In this document: positions 1-6,902 of the stretch, piece by piece | How positions within the stretch are numbered: the stretch's first letter is position 1 | Layout: the number at the start of each line of letters is the position of its first letter | Source of the DNA: Opitutaceae bacterium | Lineage (GTDB): Bacteria > Verrucomicrobiota > Verrucomicrobiia > Opitutales > Opitutaceae | NCBI GenBank assembly: GCA_016711225.1 | Contig: JADJTK010000012.1 | Coordinates: 62,001 to 126,000 of the forward strand | DNA: 64,000 nucleotides | Direction of reading: 5' to 3' | Made by a program: the position numbers and the translations under genes | Notes under the pieces: generated by a model | Told to the model about the DNA's origin: nothing | Databases searched by the model: none | Seen by the model: only the letters and a program-made list of their open reading frames with translations

Positions 1-1477
1 TGAGCGGGGCGGTGAGCGCCTTCGGCCAGAAACCAATGAAGAACAACGCGGCGAGCAACACCAGCGCGGGGATACGCGCGGCCCAGTCGAGATCGGCGGT
101 CGGGTTGGCCGTGGCGTAACTGACGTGGTTCGGGGTCGGCTCGCCGAAGAAGACCTTGGCAACGGCGCGCAGACCGTAGACTGCAGAGATCACCAGACCA
201 AGCATCGCCAGTGCAGTGTAGAGATGCGAGAGCTGCCAGAGCGCGAGGAAGATCGTGAGTTCGCCCCAGAAGCCGGCGAAGCCCGGCAATCCGATGCTGG
301 CGAGCATCGCCGCGGAGAAGAAGGCCGCGAGCACCGGCGCGCGCTTCACCAGGCCGCCCATCTGCGCCATGTCGAAGGTGCCCACCCGCTGGTGGATCTG
401 CGCTGTCAGCAGGAAGAGCAGCGCCACGGAAAAGCCATGCGCCACCATGAAGAGCACCGCGCCGCCGGCGCCGAGGGTCGAAAGACAGGCTACGCCGAGG
501 AAACCGTAGCCCACGTGCATCACCGAGCCGAAGCCGACCATCTGCTTAAGGTCGCGTTGCGCCATCGTCACCAGACCGATCACGATGATGTTGCCTAGCG
601 CGAGCCAGACGATCCACAGCACCCAGTCCTGCGCCCCGAGGGGCAGCAGCGGAAGCGCGATCTGGACGAGGCCGTAGAGTCCAAACTTCTTGAGCACGCC
701 GGCATGCAGCATCGACACCGAAGTGGGCGCGGCCCCGTAACCAAGCGGCGCCCACGAGTGGAACGGCCACAGCGAGACGAGGATGCCGAAGCCGAAGAGC
801 AGCAGGCCAAAGAGGTTGTGCTGCAGCGAGGCGAGCAGAGCGCCGTCGCCGGCGAGCGCGAGGCGGAGATTGATCAGGTCGAAGGAGGCGGCGTTGCTCT
901 TCGCGTAGAGCGCGATCAGGCCGGCAAGCGAAAGCATGGCACCGGCGGTGAGGTAGATCGTCATCTTCATCGCGGCGTAGACGCGGTCGCGCCCGCCCCA
1001 GAGGCCGACCAGGAGGAAGGTCGGGATGAGGGCGAACTCGTGGAAGAAGTAGAAGAAAAAGATATCCACCGAGGCGAACACACCCATGAGCCCGCCGTGC
1101 ATCACCAACAGCAGCATCAGGTAGAGTTTCAGCCGCTCGGCCCCGGACTGCAGCGCCACCAGGCCGGCCGCGAAGCCAACGATCGCCGCCATCACAAAGA
1201 GGGGGAGCGAGATGCCGTTGAGACCGAGCTTGAGCGCGATACCGAGCGCGCGGGAGAGTCCGAGATCGGTGACCGAGAGGAAGGCATAGCCGCTCGTTTT
1301 CGGCGCGGCGGCGTAGCCCCACCACAAATGGAGCGCCACCAGCAGCGGCACGAGGAAACCAACGAAGGCGATGAGTTTGCAGAGCCGCTTCGGGATGAAG
1401 TTGCCGAAGGCAAGGATGAGCCCGCCGGCCAGCGGAGCGGCCACGGCCAGTTGCAGGAGAAGCGTAGCGTCGTTCAT
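1..1477 (-). CDS. nuoM: NADH-quinone oxidoreductase subunit M (3' end beyond window)
   Basis: This is an antiporter-like, proton-pumping membrane subunit of complex I. The reading frame opens at an ATG ending at 1477 (MNDATLLLQLAV) and stays open to the window edge, giving about 491 residues without a stop, so the C-terminus is missing. Many hydrophobic helices are visible, with the family pattern HEFALIPTFLLVGLWGG, then HSWAPLGYGAAPTSVSMLHAGVLKK, where the lysine pair sits in the pumping channel. It lies 131 bp downstream of nuoL. That spacer is purine-rich on the plus strand and shows no Shine-Dalgarno motif. nuoN is expected beyond the edge but cannot be seen. Confidence 0.93.
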   Translation of the reverse strand, partial: MNDATLLLQLAVAAPLAGGLILAFGNFIPKRLCKLIAFVGFLVPLLVALHLWWGYAAAPKTSGYAFLSVTDLGLSRALGIALKLGLNGISLPLFVMAAIVGFAAGLVALQSGAERLKLYLMLLLVMHGGLMGVFASVDIFFFYFFHEFALIPTFLLVGLWGGRDRVYAAMKMTIYLTAGAMLSLAGLIALYAKSNAASFDLINLRLALAGDGALLASLQHNLFGLLLFGFGILVSLWPFHSWAPLGYGAAPTSVSMLHAGVLKKFGLYGLVQIALPLLPLGAQDWVLWIVWLALGNIIVIGLVTMAQRDLKQMVGFGSVMHVGYGFLGVACLSTLGAGGAVLFMVAHGFSVALLFLLTAQIHQRVGTFDMAQMGGLVKRAPVLAAFFSAAMLASIGLPGFAGFWGELTIFLALWQLSHLYTALAMLGLVISAVYGLRAVAKVFFGEPTPNHVSYATANPTADLDWAARIPALVLLAALFFIGFWPKALTAPL

Positions 1478-1608
1478 CGGCAGGAAAGGCAGTTCACAGA
1501 AGGTAACGAAGAGGGGAAGAGAACGGAGAACCGGAGCGTCGCAGGCGACAGCACCTTTGTTTCCTTCGTTGTCTTCTGTCGGTTTGTTTGGCCGTTCCGG
1601 TTCATGGC

Positions 1609-3480
1609 TCAGAGAAGTCCGGTGGCGACAGCCCAGCAGAGGGCGGCGCCGACCAGGAACCAGTAGACGTAGCCGTGGATACTGCCCATGTGCAGGGCGC
1701 GGGCGCCGTAGCCCAACCAGCCGACGACTTCGGCCAATACGCGCGGCAGACCGGCGACAAAGATATGGTCGAGGAAGTTGAGCACCATCGCGAAGCGCTG
1801 CTGCACCTTAGCAACGTACCAGTTGTAGGTGCTATCAAAGCACTCCTTCAGGCGCACGAGCTGACCAAAGCCCGCCGGAGACTTCTCCGCTAGAGTGTCG
1901 GTGGCCGCGGAAGCGTAGAACCACCAAGCTCCCCCACCACCAACGGCAAGTATGCCGAGGGAGAGCAGCAACATCGTCGTGTGCGCCGGTCCATGGGCCT
2001 CGGTGACAAGGGAGGCAAACTGGCCACCCAGACGGAGGAAGATGAACTTGTAGCCGCCGAGCACCGAAAGCGCGGCCAGCAGAATCAGCGGCAGCGTCAT
2101 CATCCAACCGCTCTCGTGCGCCTGCTTGGCCTCGTGCGAACGGGCCTCTCCGAAGAAAGTGATCTTCCACATGCGAATCATGTAGAAAGAAGTGAGCACC
2201 GCAGTGAAAGCCAGCACGCCAAAGACGGCCTTGTTGTTGGTATAGGCAAGAAAGAGGATCGCGTCTTTCGAGAAGAAACCGGAGAGCAGAGGCAGTCCGA
2301 CGATCGCGGCGACGCCGACGGTAAAGGTGACGAAAGTGACCGGCATCCTGCGCCACAGCCCGCCCATCTTGAAGATGTCCTGCTCGTGGTGGCAGCCAGC
2401 GATTACCGAGCCAGAACCGAGGAAGAGCAGCGCCTTGAAGAAGGCGTGGGTCGTAAGGTGGAACATCGCAGCGGCCGGACCTGCCCACGGGTTCTTCTCC
2501 CACACCTCATAGATGCTGCCCAAGCCGAAAGCGGCGACCATGAAGCCGAGCTGCGAGAGCGTTGAATACGCGAGAACCTTCTTGATATCACTCTGAACGA
2601 TGGCGCAGAACGCTGCATAGAGCGCGGTGGCCACGCCGATCCACATGATCACATCGAGCGCCTCTGGAATCATCAAGGCGTAGATCCGACACAGCATGTA
2701 GATGCCGGCTGCGACCATCGTGGCCGCATGGATGAGCGCCGAGACGGGCGTCGGACCCTCCATCGCATCGGGCAGCCAGATCTGTAACGGAAGTTGAGCG
2801 GACTTGCCGATGGCTCCGCAGAAAAGAAGCAACGACATACCGCCGGTAATCAGGGCCTGCCCACCGATCATCCTACTGGAGAGCTCAGCGAGGTTGGTCG
2901 TGCCGAACTGCCAGTAGCACCAGAGGATGCCGAGCAGGAAGCCAAAGTCGCCGATACGGTTGACGATAAAGGCCTTCTTTGAGGCGTCAGCCGCGGACTG
3001 CTTCTGGTTGTAGTGGTTGATCAGCAGGTACGAGCTGAAGCCCACCAGTTCCCAGAAGATGAAAATCATGAAGAGGTTGTCGGCCACCACGATGCCCAGC
3101 ATCGAGAACATGAAAATCGACAACCCGCCGAAGAAGCGCGCCTTAGCCTCGTCGTCACGCATATAGCCGAGGCTGAAAACGTGGATCAGGAAACCCACGA
3201 ACGCCACGACGGAGAGCATCAGCTTCGCGAGGTCGTCGACCAAGAAGCCGAGCGAAATCGTGACCGACCCGAGCGTGAGCCACTCGAGGGAATCGGCGAC
3301 GGTCTTGCCGTGGTTCTCAGCGCCGAAGATGAGCAGCGCGGCCAGCGCCGCGATACCGGCGGCGGCGGTCACGGAGACAGTGGCGGCGAGGTTGTGCCGG
3401 CGGCGCAGGAAGAGCGCGATCACCGTGGCCGAGGCCAGCGGGATCAACAACAGGAGAAGAGTGGACGTGACGGGCGTCAT
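1609..3480 (-). CDS. nuoL: NADH-quinone oxidoreductase subunit L
   Basis: This is the distal antiporter-like subunit of complex I, 623 residues, within the usual 600-650 range. Visible family motifs include FIFWELVGFSSYLLINHY near residue 125, DAMEGPTPVSALIHAATMVAAG (the channel Lys/His helices) near 235-255, and HAFFKALLFLGSGS near 340. The C-terminal part forms the lateral helix region. The ATG start at 3480 is preceded not by a Shine-Dalgarno sequence but by a 7-bp-period array ending 5 bp upstream. The gene is transcribed between nuoK and nuoM in the same operon. Confidence 0.96.
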   Translation of the reverse strand: MTPVTSTLLLLLIPLASATVIALFLRRRHNLAATVSVTAAAGIAALAALLIFGAENHGKTVADSLEWLTLGSVTISLGFLVDDLAKLMLSVVAFVGFLIHVFSLGYMRDDEAKARFFGGLSIFMFSMLGIVVADNLFMIFIFWELVGFSSYLLINHYNQKQSAADASKKAFIVNRIGDFGFLLGILWCYWQFGTTNLAELSSRMIGGQALITGGMSLLLFCGAIGKSAQLPLQIWLPDAMEGPTPVSALIHAATMVAAGIYMLCRIYALMIPEALDVIMWIGVATALYAAFCAIVQSDIKKVLAYSTLSQLGFMVAAFGLGSIYEVWEKNPWAGPAAAMFHLTTHAFFKALLFLGSGSVIAGCHHEQDIFKMGGLWRRMPVTFVTFTVGVAAIVGLPLLSGFFSKDAILFLAYTNNKAVFGVLAFTAVLTSFYMIRMWKITFFGEARSHEAKQAHESGWMMTLPLILLAALSVLGGYKFIFLRLGGQFASLVTEAHGPAHTTMLLLSLGILAVGGGGAWWFYASAATDTLAEKSPAGFGQLVRLKECFDSTYNWYVAKVQQRFAMVLNFLDHIFVAGLPRVLAEVVGWLGYGARALHMGSIHGYVYWFLVGAALCWAVATGLL

Positions 3481-3485
3481 CGGGA

Positions 3486-3520
3486 ATGGGCGATGGCAGA
3501 TGGACGATGGACGATGGCGG
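3486..3520. repeat. Degenerate heptamer array, nuoL leader
   Basis: The core ATGG recurs at 3486, 3493, 3500, 3507 and 3514, exactly every 7 bp, with variable remaining bases. The array lies immediately 5' of the nuoL start codon on the minus strand (read there as CCATCGT-like units). Confidence 0.8.
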
Positions 3521-3547
3521 CGTGCGGAATGACAGAGGTCAGTTCTC

Positions 3548-3651
3548 GTAGCTGGACGACGGAGTCGTTCAGCCCAGCAACGTCGGGCGGGCTGAACGAC
3601 TTCGTCGTCCAGCTACAGGAGGGATGGCTGAACCGCTGCGCGGTCCAGCTA
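3548..3651. repeat. REP-like palindromic cluster, family 1 (three units)
   Basis: Two units with heads GTAGCTGGAC and tails GTTCAGCCC face each other at 3548-3616. A third unit in reverse orientation follows, ending at 3651. Each unit contains a small hairpin between conserved flanks. In units 1 and 2 the stem is ACGAC/GTCGT; in unit 3 it is ACCGC/GCGGT with the flanks unchanged, so the pairing is conserved through compensatory changes. The GTAG head is typical of REP sequences mobilised by RAYT transposases; no RAYT gene is in this window. Confidence 0.75.
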
Positions 3652-3687
3652 CGTGGAGAGTGTCCGTGTTGCGCGCGTCTCATGGCT

Positions 3688-3993
3688 TCAGTTCTTCAAC
3701 GCGTTGAGATTCTCGACCTGCACGGTCTGGCGCTGGCGGAAGAGCTGCACGATGATGGCAAGACCCACCGCCACCTCGGCCGCTGCGACAGTGATGATGA
3801 AGAAAACGAAGGTGTTGCCGTCGGCCGTGCCGTTGAAGCGGGAGAAGGCGACGAGCGCGAGGGTGGTGGCGTTGAGCATCAACTCCAGGCACATGTAGAT
3901 CACCAGCGTGTTGCGACGCAGCAGCACGCCGTAGAACCCGATCGCAAAGAGCAGGCCAGCGACGATGAGATAGGCGTTGAGCGGAATGGTCAC
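3688..3993 (-). CDS. nuoK: NADH-quinone oxidoreductase subunit K
   Basis: This is a small three-helix membrane subunit of complex I, 101 residues, the normal length. Residues 5-25, 30-52 and 60-85 form the hydrophobic helices, and CLELMLNATTLALVAF carries the conserved glutamate and asparagine of the second helix. The start is GTG (VTIPLNAYLIV), since no ATG fits better. Its 5' flank is a pyrimidine-rich heptamer array on the coding strand, without a Shine-Dalgarno motif. It is followed after a REP-bearing gap by nuoL. Confidence 0.95.
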   Translation of the reverse strand: MTIPLNAYLIVAGLLFAIGFYGVLLRRNTLVIYMCLELMLNATTLALVAFSRFNGTADGNTFVFFIITVAAAEVAVGLAIIVQLFRQRQTVQVENLNALKN

Positions 3994-3999
3994 GGGAGG

Positions 4000-4034
4000 A
4001 GGGAAAGCAGAATGAAGAATGCAGAAGTCGGAGG
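4000..4034. repeat. Degenerate heptamer array, nuoK leader
   Basis: Plus-strand units GCAGAAT, GAAGAAT, GCAGAAG and TCGGAGG follow one another at 4007, 4014, 4021 and 4028. On the coding strand this is an NTTCTNC-type array 6 bp upstream of the nuoK GTG. Confidence 0.7.
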
Positions 4035-4109
4035 ACCGATCGGGCAGAAGAGAGGAACCGCTAATGAGCGCTAATTGGCGCCAATGAGAGAGACTTGGGG
4101 GAACAGGAA

Positions 4110-4144
4110 CTTGTCACTTGATCCTTATTACTTGCCACTTGCCG
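4110..4144. repeat. Degenerate heptamer array across the nuoJ stop
   Basis: Five units with core CTT begin at 4110, 4117, 4124, 4131 and 4138 (CTTGTCA, CTTGATC, CTTATTA, CTTGCCA, CTTGCCG). The stop codon and last residues of nuoJ are encoded inside this array. Confidence 0.8.
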
Positions 4145-4643
4145 CCGTCGCGGCGGGCGTTCTTTTGCTGATCACGATCACCCCGATCATGGCGATGAGC
4201 AGGAGAAAACCGGTGACCTGCATGGGCAGCAGATAGGTGGTAAAGAGCTGCCGGCCGTAGGTCTTGAGCACGGCGCCGGTGGCTTCGGCAGGAAGGGCCG
4301 GTCCGGTGAACTGATCCTTGTGGAAAAGCCAAAGCACGCCCGTGACCATCAGGGCAAAAGCGATCGTGGCGGCGCCCTTGCTGAGCTTGTCGATGCGCTG
4401 CCGCGGCAGCTTGTCGACATCAAGGAGCATGACGATGAACACAAAGATGACCACGACCGCGCCGGCGTAGACCATCACCTGCAGGGCGAGGAAGTAGGCC
4501 TCGAGCAGCACGAAGAGCCCAGCCATCCCGATGAAGGCCAGGAAGAGCGACATCGCCGAGCTCACCGCATTGCGGTTGAGCACCACCAACAGGGCGGAGC
4601 CCAGCGTCAGCGTGGCGAAGAGATAGAAGAGGAAGGCGGACAT
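4128..4643 (-). CDS. nuoJ: NADH-quinone oxidoreductase subunit J
   Basis: This is a five-helix membrane-arm subunit of complex I, 171 residues, the usual size. The conserved third-helix segment VMVYAGAVVVIFVFIVMLL (about residues 57-75), which contains the coupling pi-bulge, is present. The ATG at 4643 is preceded by a CAATCGG-type heptamer array and no Shine-Dalgarno sequence. The last five codons and the stop fall inside another heptamer array, so the tail AASGK is repeat-derived. It lies between nuoI and nuoK in the operon. Confidence 0.95.
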   Translation of the reverse strand: MSAFLFYLFATLTLGSALLVVLNRNAVSSAMSLFLAFIGMAGLFVLLEAYFLALQVMVYAGAVVVIFVFIVMLLDVDKLPRQRIDKLSKGAATIAFALMVTGVLWLFHKDQFTGPALPAEATGAVLKTYGRQLFTTYLLPMQVTGFLLLIAMIGVIVISKRTPAATAASGK

Positions 4644-4648
4644 CTGCG

Positions 4649-4683
4649 GATTTTCGATTCTAGATTGCCGATTGCCGATTGGG
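4649..4683. repeat. Degenerate heptamer array, nuoJ leader
   Basis: The core GATT recurs at 4649, 4656, 4663, 4670 and 4677, exactly every 7 bp. It forms the left arm of an inverted pair with the array at 4817-4851. Confidence 0.8.
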
Positions 4684-4703
4684 CGGAGGGGACGAAGCCG
4701 GAG

Positions 4704-4772
4704 GTAGCTGGACGACGAAGTCGTTCAGCCCCACGCCGCGGCAAGAGCTGAACGACTTCGTCGTCCAGCTAC
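4704..4772. repeat. REP-like palindromic pair, family 1
   Basis: Two facing GTAGCTGGAC...GTTCAGC units, closely matching those at 3548-3616, with a GACGAAGTC hairpin core in both. The pair sits at the centre of the nuoI-nuoJ gap between two inverted heptamer arrays. Confidence 0.8.
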
Positions 4773-4816
4773 GGGTGGAAGGCTCTCGGGGTTGGGTGTC
4801 GGTTCTCATCAGGTGG

Positions 4817-4851
4817 GAGATCGGCAATCGGAGATCCAAAATCGGAAATGC
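4817..4851. repeat. Degenerate heptamer array downstream of nuoI
   Basis: On the plus strand ATC or AT cores occur at 4820, 4827, 4834, 4841 and 4848, a strict 7-bp period. The reverse complement reads GATTTTG, GATCTCC, GATTGCC, which is inverted relative to the array at 4649-4683. It ends 2 bp from the nuoI stop codon. Confidence 0.75.
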
Positions 4852-4853
4852 CA

Positions 4854-5399
4854 TCAGTGCGCGTTGCCGGCCTCCTCGGCGGCCTTCTTTTTGTCCCACT
4901 TGAAATGCGTGTCGGGCAAGGTACCGCCAAGCTCGTAGAGCTTCGCCTTGTTGTGCACGAAGTCCGAGCGGGTGCGGCCGGAAAGCGAATAGAGGTTCTG
5001 CAACCAGATCGCCTCCTCGGGGCAGACCTCCTGGCACAGGCCGCAATAGATGCACCGCAGCATATCGATCTCGAACTCCTTGGGCGCCTTCTCGACATGG
5101 GCGTTGGGCCCGCTCGCATCGACCGCACCGGGCGCGATACGGATGGCCTTGGGCGGACAAACGAATTCGCAGAGCTGACACGAGACGCACTTCTCGCGGC
5201 CGTGCGGATCCTTCACCAACGTGGGCACCCCACGGTAGCCCGCCGGAATCGGCGGCCGCTGCTCGGGATACTCCATCGTGATCTTCGGGGCGACCATGTG
5301 CCGCAGGGTCGTGCGCATGCCGGCGAGCACGCCCGGGAGATAGGTGCGCTGAAGGAACGAGAGCGGCCGGCGTTCGAGGACTTTGACGGTGGCGGGCAT
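4854..5399 (-). CDS. nuoI: NADH-quinone oxidoreductase subunit I (2x [4Fe-4S] ferredoxin)
   Basis: This is the peripheral-arm ferredoxin subunit of complex I that carries clusters N6a and N6b, 181 residues. Two Cys motifs are present: CVSCQLCEFVCPP around residue 75 and CIYCGLCQEVCPE around residue 122. The frame is open further upstream to 5525, but that extension overlaps the 3' end of nuoH and reads through repeat sequence, so the ATG at 5399 (MPATVKVLERRPLSF) is chosen. An N-terminal amphipathic stretch LQRTYLPGVLAGMRTTLRHM matches the family. The leader is a heptamer array. Confidence 0.95.
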   Translation of the reverse strand: MPATVKVLERRPLSFLQRTYLPGVLAGMRTTLRHMVAPKITMEYPEQRPPIPAGYRGVPTLVKDPHGREKCVSCQLCEFVCPPKAIRIAPGAVDASGPNAHVEKAPKEFEIDMLRCIYCGLCQEVCPEEAIWLQNLYSLSGRTRSDFVHNKAKLYELGGTLPDTHFKWDKKKAAEEAGNAH

Positions 5400-5405
5400 C
5401 AGGAA

Positions 5406-5440
5406 AGGAAGGAAGAAGTCAGAGTGAAGAAGACAGAAGT
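5406..5440. repeat. Degenerate heptamer array, nuoI leader
   Basis: The core AGA recurs at 5414, 5421, 5428 and 5435 on the plus strand. It is purine-rich there and pyrimidine-rich on the coding strand, directly upstream of the nuoI ATG. Confidence 0.7.
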
Positions 5441-5508
5441 GGACGCGTTGATAGCGGATGGCACAGGGGCTTTGGCGCGCCAGCATACTTCGCGGCGCGC
5501 GCTCAAGC

Positions 5509-5540
5509 ACTTCTGCAATCTGCACTCTCCATTCTTCATT
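5509..5540. repeat. Degenerate heptamer array across the nuoH stop
   Basis: The core TCT recurs at 5512, 5519, 5526 and 5533. It is inverted relative to the nuoI leader array and contains the nuoH stop codon. Between the two arrays lies a GC-rich stretch (5470-5506) with GGCGCGC words in opposite orientation. Confidence 0.7.
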
Positions 5541-6669
5541 GGGTAAGCACCGCGATGCCGATCGCGTACACCACGAGGTTGGCGAGGGCCAGGGGGAGCA
5601 GGACGCGCCAGCCGATGCGCATCACCTGGTCGTAACGGAAACGGGGGAGCGTACAACGCACCCACATGAAAATGAAGATCATCACGATCGTCTTCAGCAG
5701 GAAGGTGCCCAAGGCCAGCAACGCGCCGAGCAGCCCCGAATGCAGCGCCAGGCCGGTCCACGTCGCCGCCTCCCCCCAGGTATAACCAGGGAACGGATTC
5801 CAGCCGCCGAGGAAAAGCAGCGTGAACACCGCGGAGCCCACCGTGAGGTGCGCGTATTCGGCGGTCATCAACAGGCCGAACTTGAAGGCGCCATACTCGG
5901 TGTGAAAACCGCCGACCAGCTCGGCCTCGCCCTCGGGCATGTCGAAGGGCAGACGATTGGTCTCCGCGAAAAGCGCGATGAGGTAGACAAACGCCGATAC
6001 CGGCGCGATGAAGACAAACCAGCACGTCCCAGCCTGCCACTGGACGACGCGGATCAGGCTGAGCGAACCCTCGCTCCCCGGGCCGTTGACGACGAGGAAG
6101 AGCGGGAGCACCGCGAGGCTCATCGCGAGCTCGTAGGAGATGAGCTGGGCCGAGGCACGCACGCCGCCGAGGAACGGATACCGCGAATTCGACGACCAAC
6201 CGGCGAGAATCGTGGAATAGACGCCGATCGAGGAGACCGCAAAAATGAAGAGGATGCCGAGGTCGAGGTCGGCCAGAATGAGCGGCACGCTGCGGCCGGC
6301 GGCATCGATGTACTCGCCGAACGGCACCACGGTGACGGTGGTGAGCGCCGGGATGAGCGCGAGCACCGGGGCGAGGTTGAAGTAGAACCAGTTCACATGC
6401 CCCGGCACTGGCTCTTCCTTCAGGAGGAATTTGCCGCCGTCGGCCAACGGCTGGAAAATGCCGAGCCGCTGCAGGAAACGCCCGAGCAACGGGATCGCCG
6501 CGATCCACGGGATGGCGGTGCGATTGGGGCCGGGGCGCCCTTGGATCCAAGCCGACACCTTTCGCTCGGCCAGCGAACCGTAGAGGCAGAAGCCCATCAG
6601 CACGGCGACGACGATCAGCGCCTTGATGAGGAGCTGCAGGATCAGCGGAAGCTGGTAGAAGAGGTCCAT
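5536..6669 (-). CDS. nuoH: NADH-quinone oxidoreductase subunit H
   Basis: This membrane subunit forms part of the quinone chamber of complex I, 377 residues. Family motifs visible include ERKVSAWIQGRPGPNR near residue 40, the acidic loop FAETNRLPFDMPEGEAELVGG near 225, and an amphipathic C-terminus. The ATG at 6669 (MDLFYQLPLIL) is chosen over an in-frame upstream start whose extra codons read through a heptamer array. About eight hydrophobic helices are evident. It lies between nuoG and nuoI. Confidence 0.96.
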   Translation of the reverse strand: MDLFYQLPLILQLLIKALIVVAVLMGFCLYGSLAERKVSAWIQGRPGPNRTAIPWIAAIPLLGRFLQRLGIFQPLADGGKFLLKEEPVPGHVNWFYFNLAPVLALIPALTTVTVVPFGEYIDAAGRSVPLILADLDLGILFIFAVSSIGVYSTILAGWSSNSRYPFLGGVRASAQLISYELAMSLAVLPLFLVVNGPGSEGSLSLIRVVQWQAGTCWFVFIAPVSAFVYLIALFAETNRLPFDMPEGEAELVGGFHTEYGAFKFGLLMTAEYAHLTVGSAVFTLLFLGGWNPFPGYTWGEAATWTGLALHSGLLGALLALGTFLLKTIVMIFIFMWVRCTLPRFRYDQVMRIGWRVLLPLALANLVVYAIGIAVLTQ

Positions 6670-6675
6670 CAGGAG

Positions 6676-6710
6676 AGGAACGCAGAAGGCAGAATGCAGA
6701 AGGCAGAAGG
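6676..6710. repeat. Degenerate heptamer array, nuoH leader
   Basis: The core CAGAA recurs at 6683, 6690, 6697 and 6704 with a variant AGGAA at 6676, a strict 7-bp period. On the coding strand it reads TTCTGCN units and ends 6 bp before the nuoH ATG. Confidence 0.85.
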
Positions 6711-6724
6711 CTGGTACGTTTGCG

Positions 6725-6793
6725 GTAGGACCGGTCTCCGACCGGTCCAAGCCGTCGAGACCGCCCGGCAGTCCAGTCGAAGACTGGACCTAC
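6725..6793. repeat. REP-like palindromic pair, family 2
   Basis: Two facing units with GTAGG heads. The left one has a perfect 9-bp stem GGACCGGTC/GACCGGTCC with loop TCC. The right one (on the minus strand) has stem GTCCAGTC/GACTGGAC with loop TTC. Stem bases differ between the units but pairing is preserved. The same family occurs at 58372-58461. Confidence 0.8.
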
Positions 6794-6846
6794 TCGCGAT
6801 CAAGCTGGCTCCCGACTGGTGTTGTTGCGCGATCATCGCTGGGCGT

Positions 6847-6902
6847 CTTGTCACTTAATACGTGTTACTTGTCACTTGGCCCTTGGCCCTTGTCACTTGT
6901 CG
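6847..6902. repeat. Eight-unit heptamer array overlapping the nuoG 3' end
   Basis: Units begin at 6847, 6854, 6861, 6868, 6875, 6882, 6889 and 6896, nearly all with a CTTG or CTTA core. This is the clearest array in the window. The nuoG stop codon and about its last twelve codons lie within it. Confidence 0.9.

Noticed and set aside
3548..4772. REP-like hairpins between nuo genes as transcription terminators
   Set aside because: They lack U-tracts, occur inside an operon whose downstream genes must be expressed, and recur as dispersed, oriented pairs.
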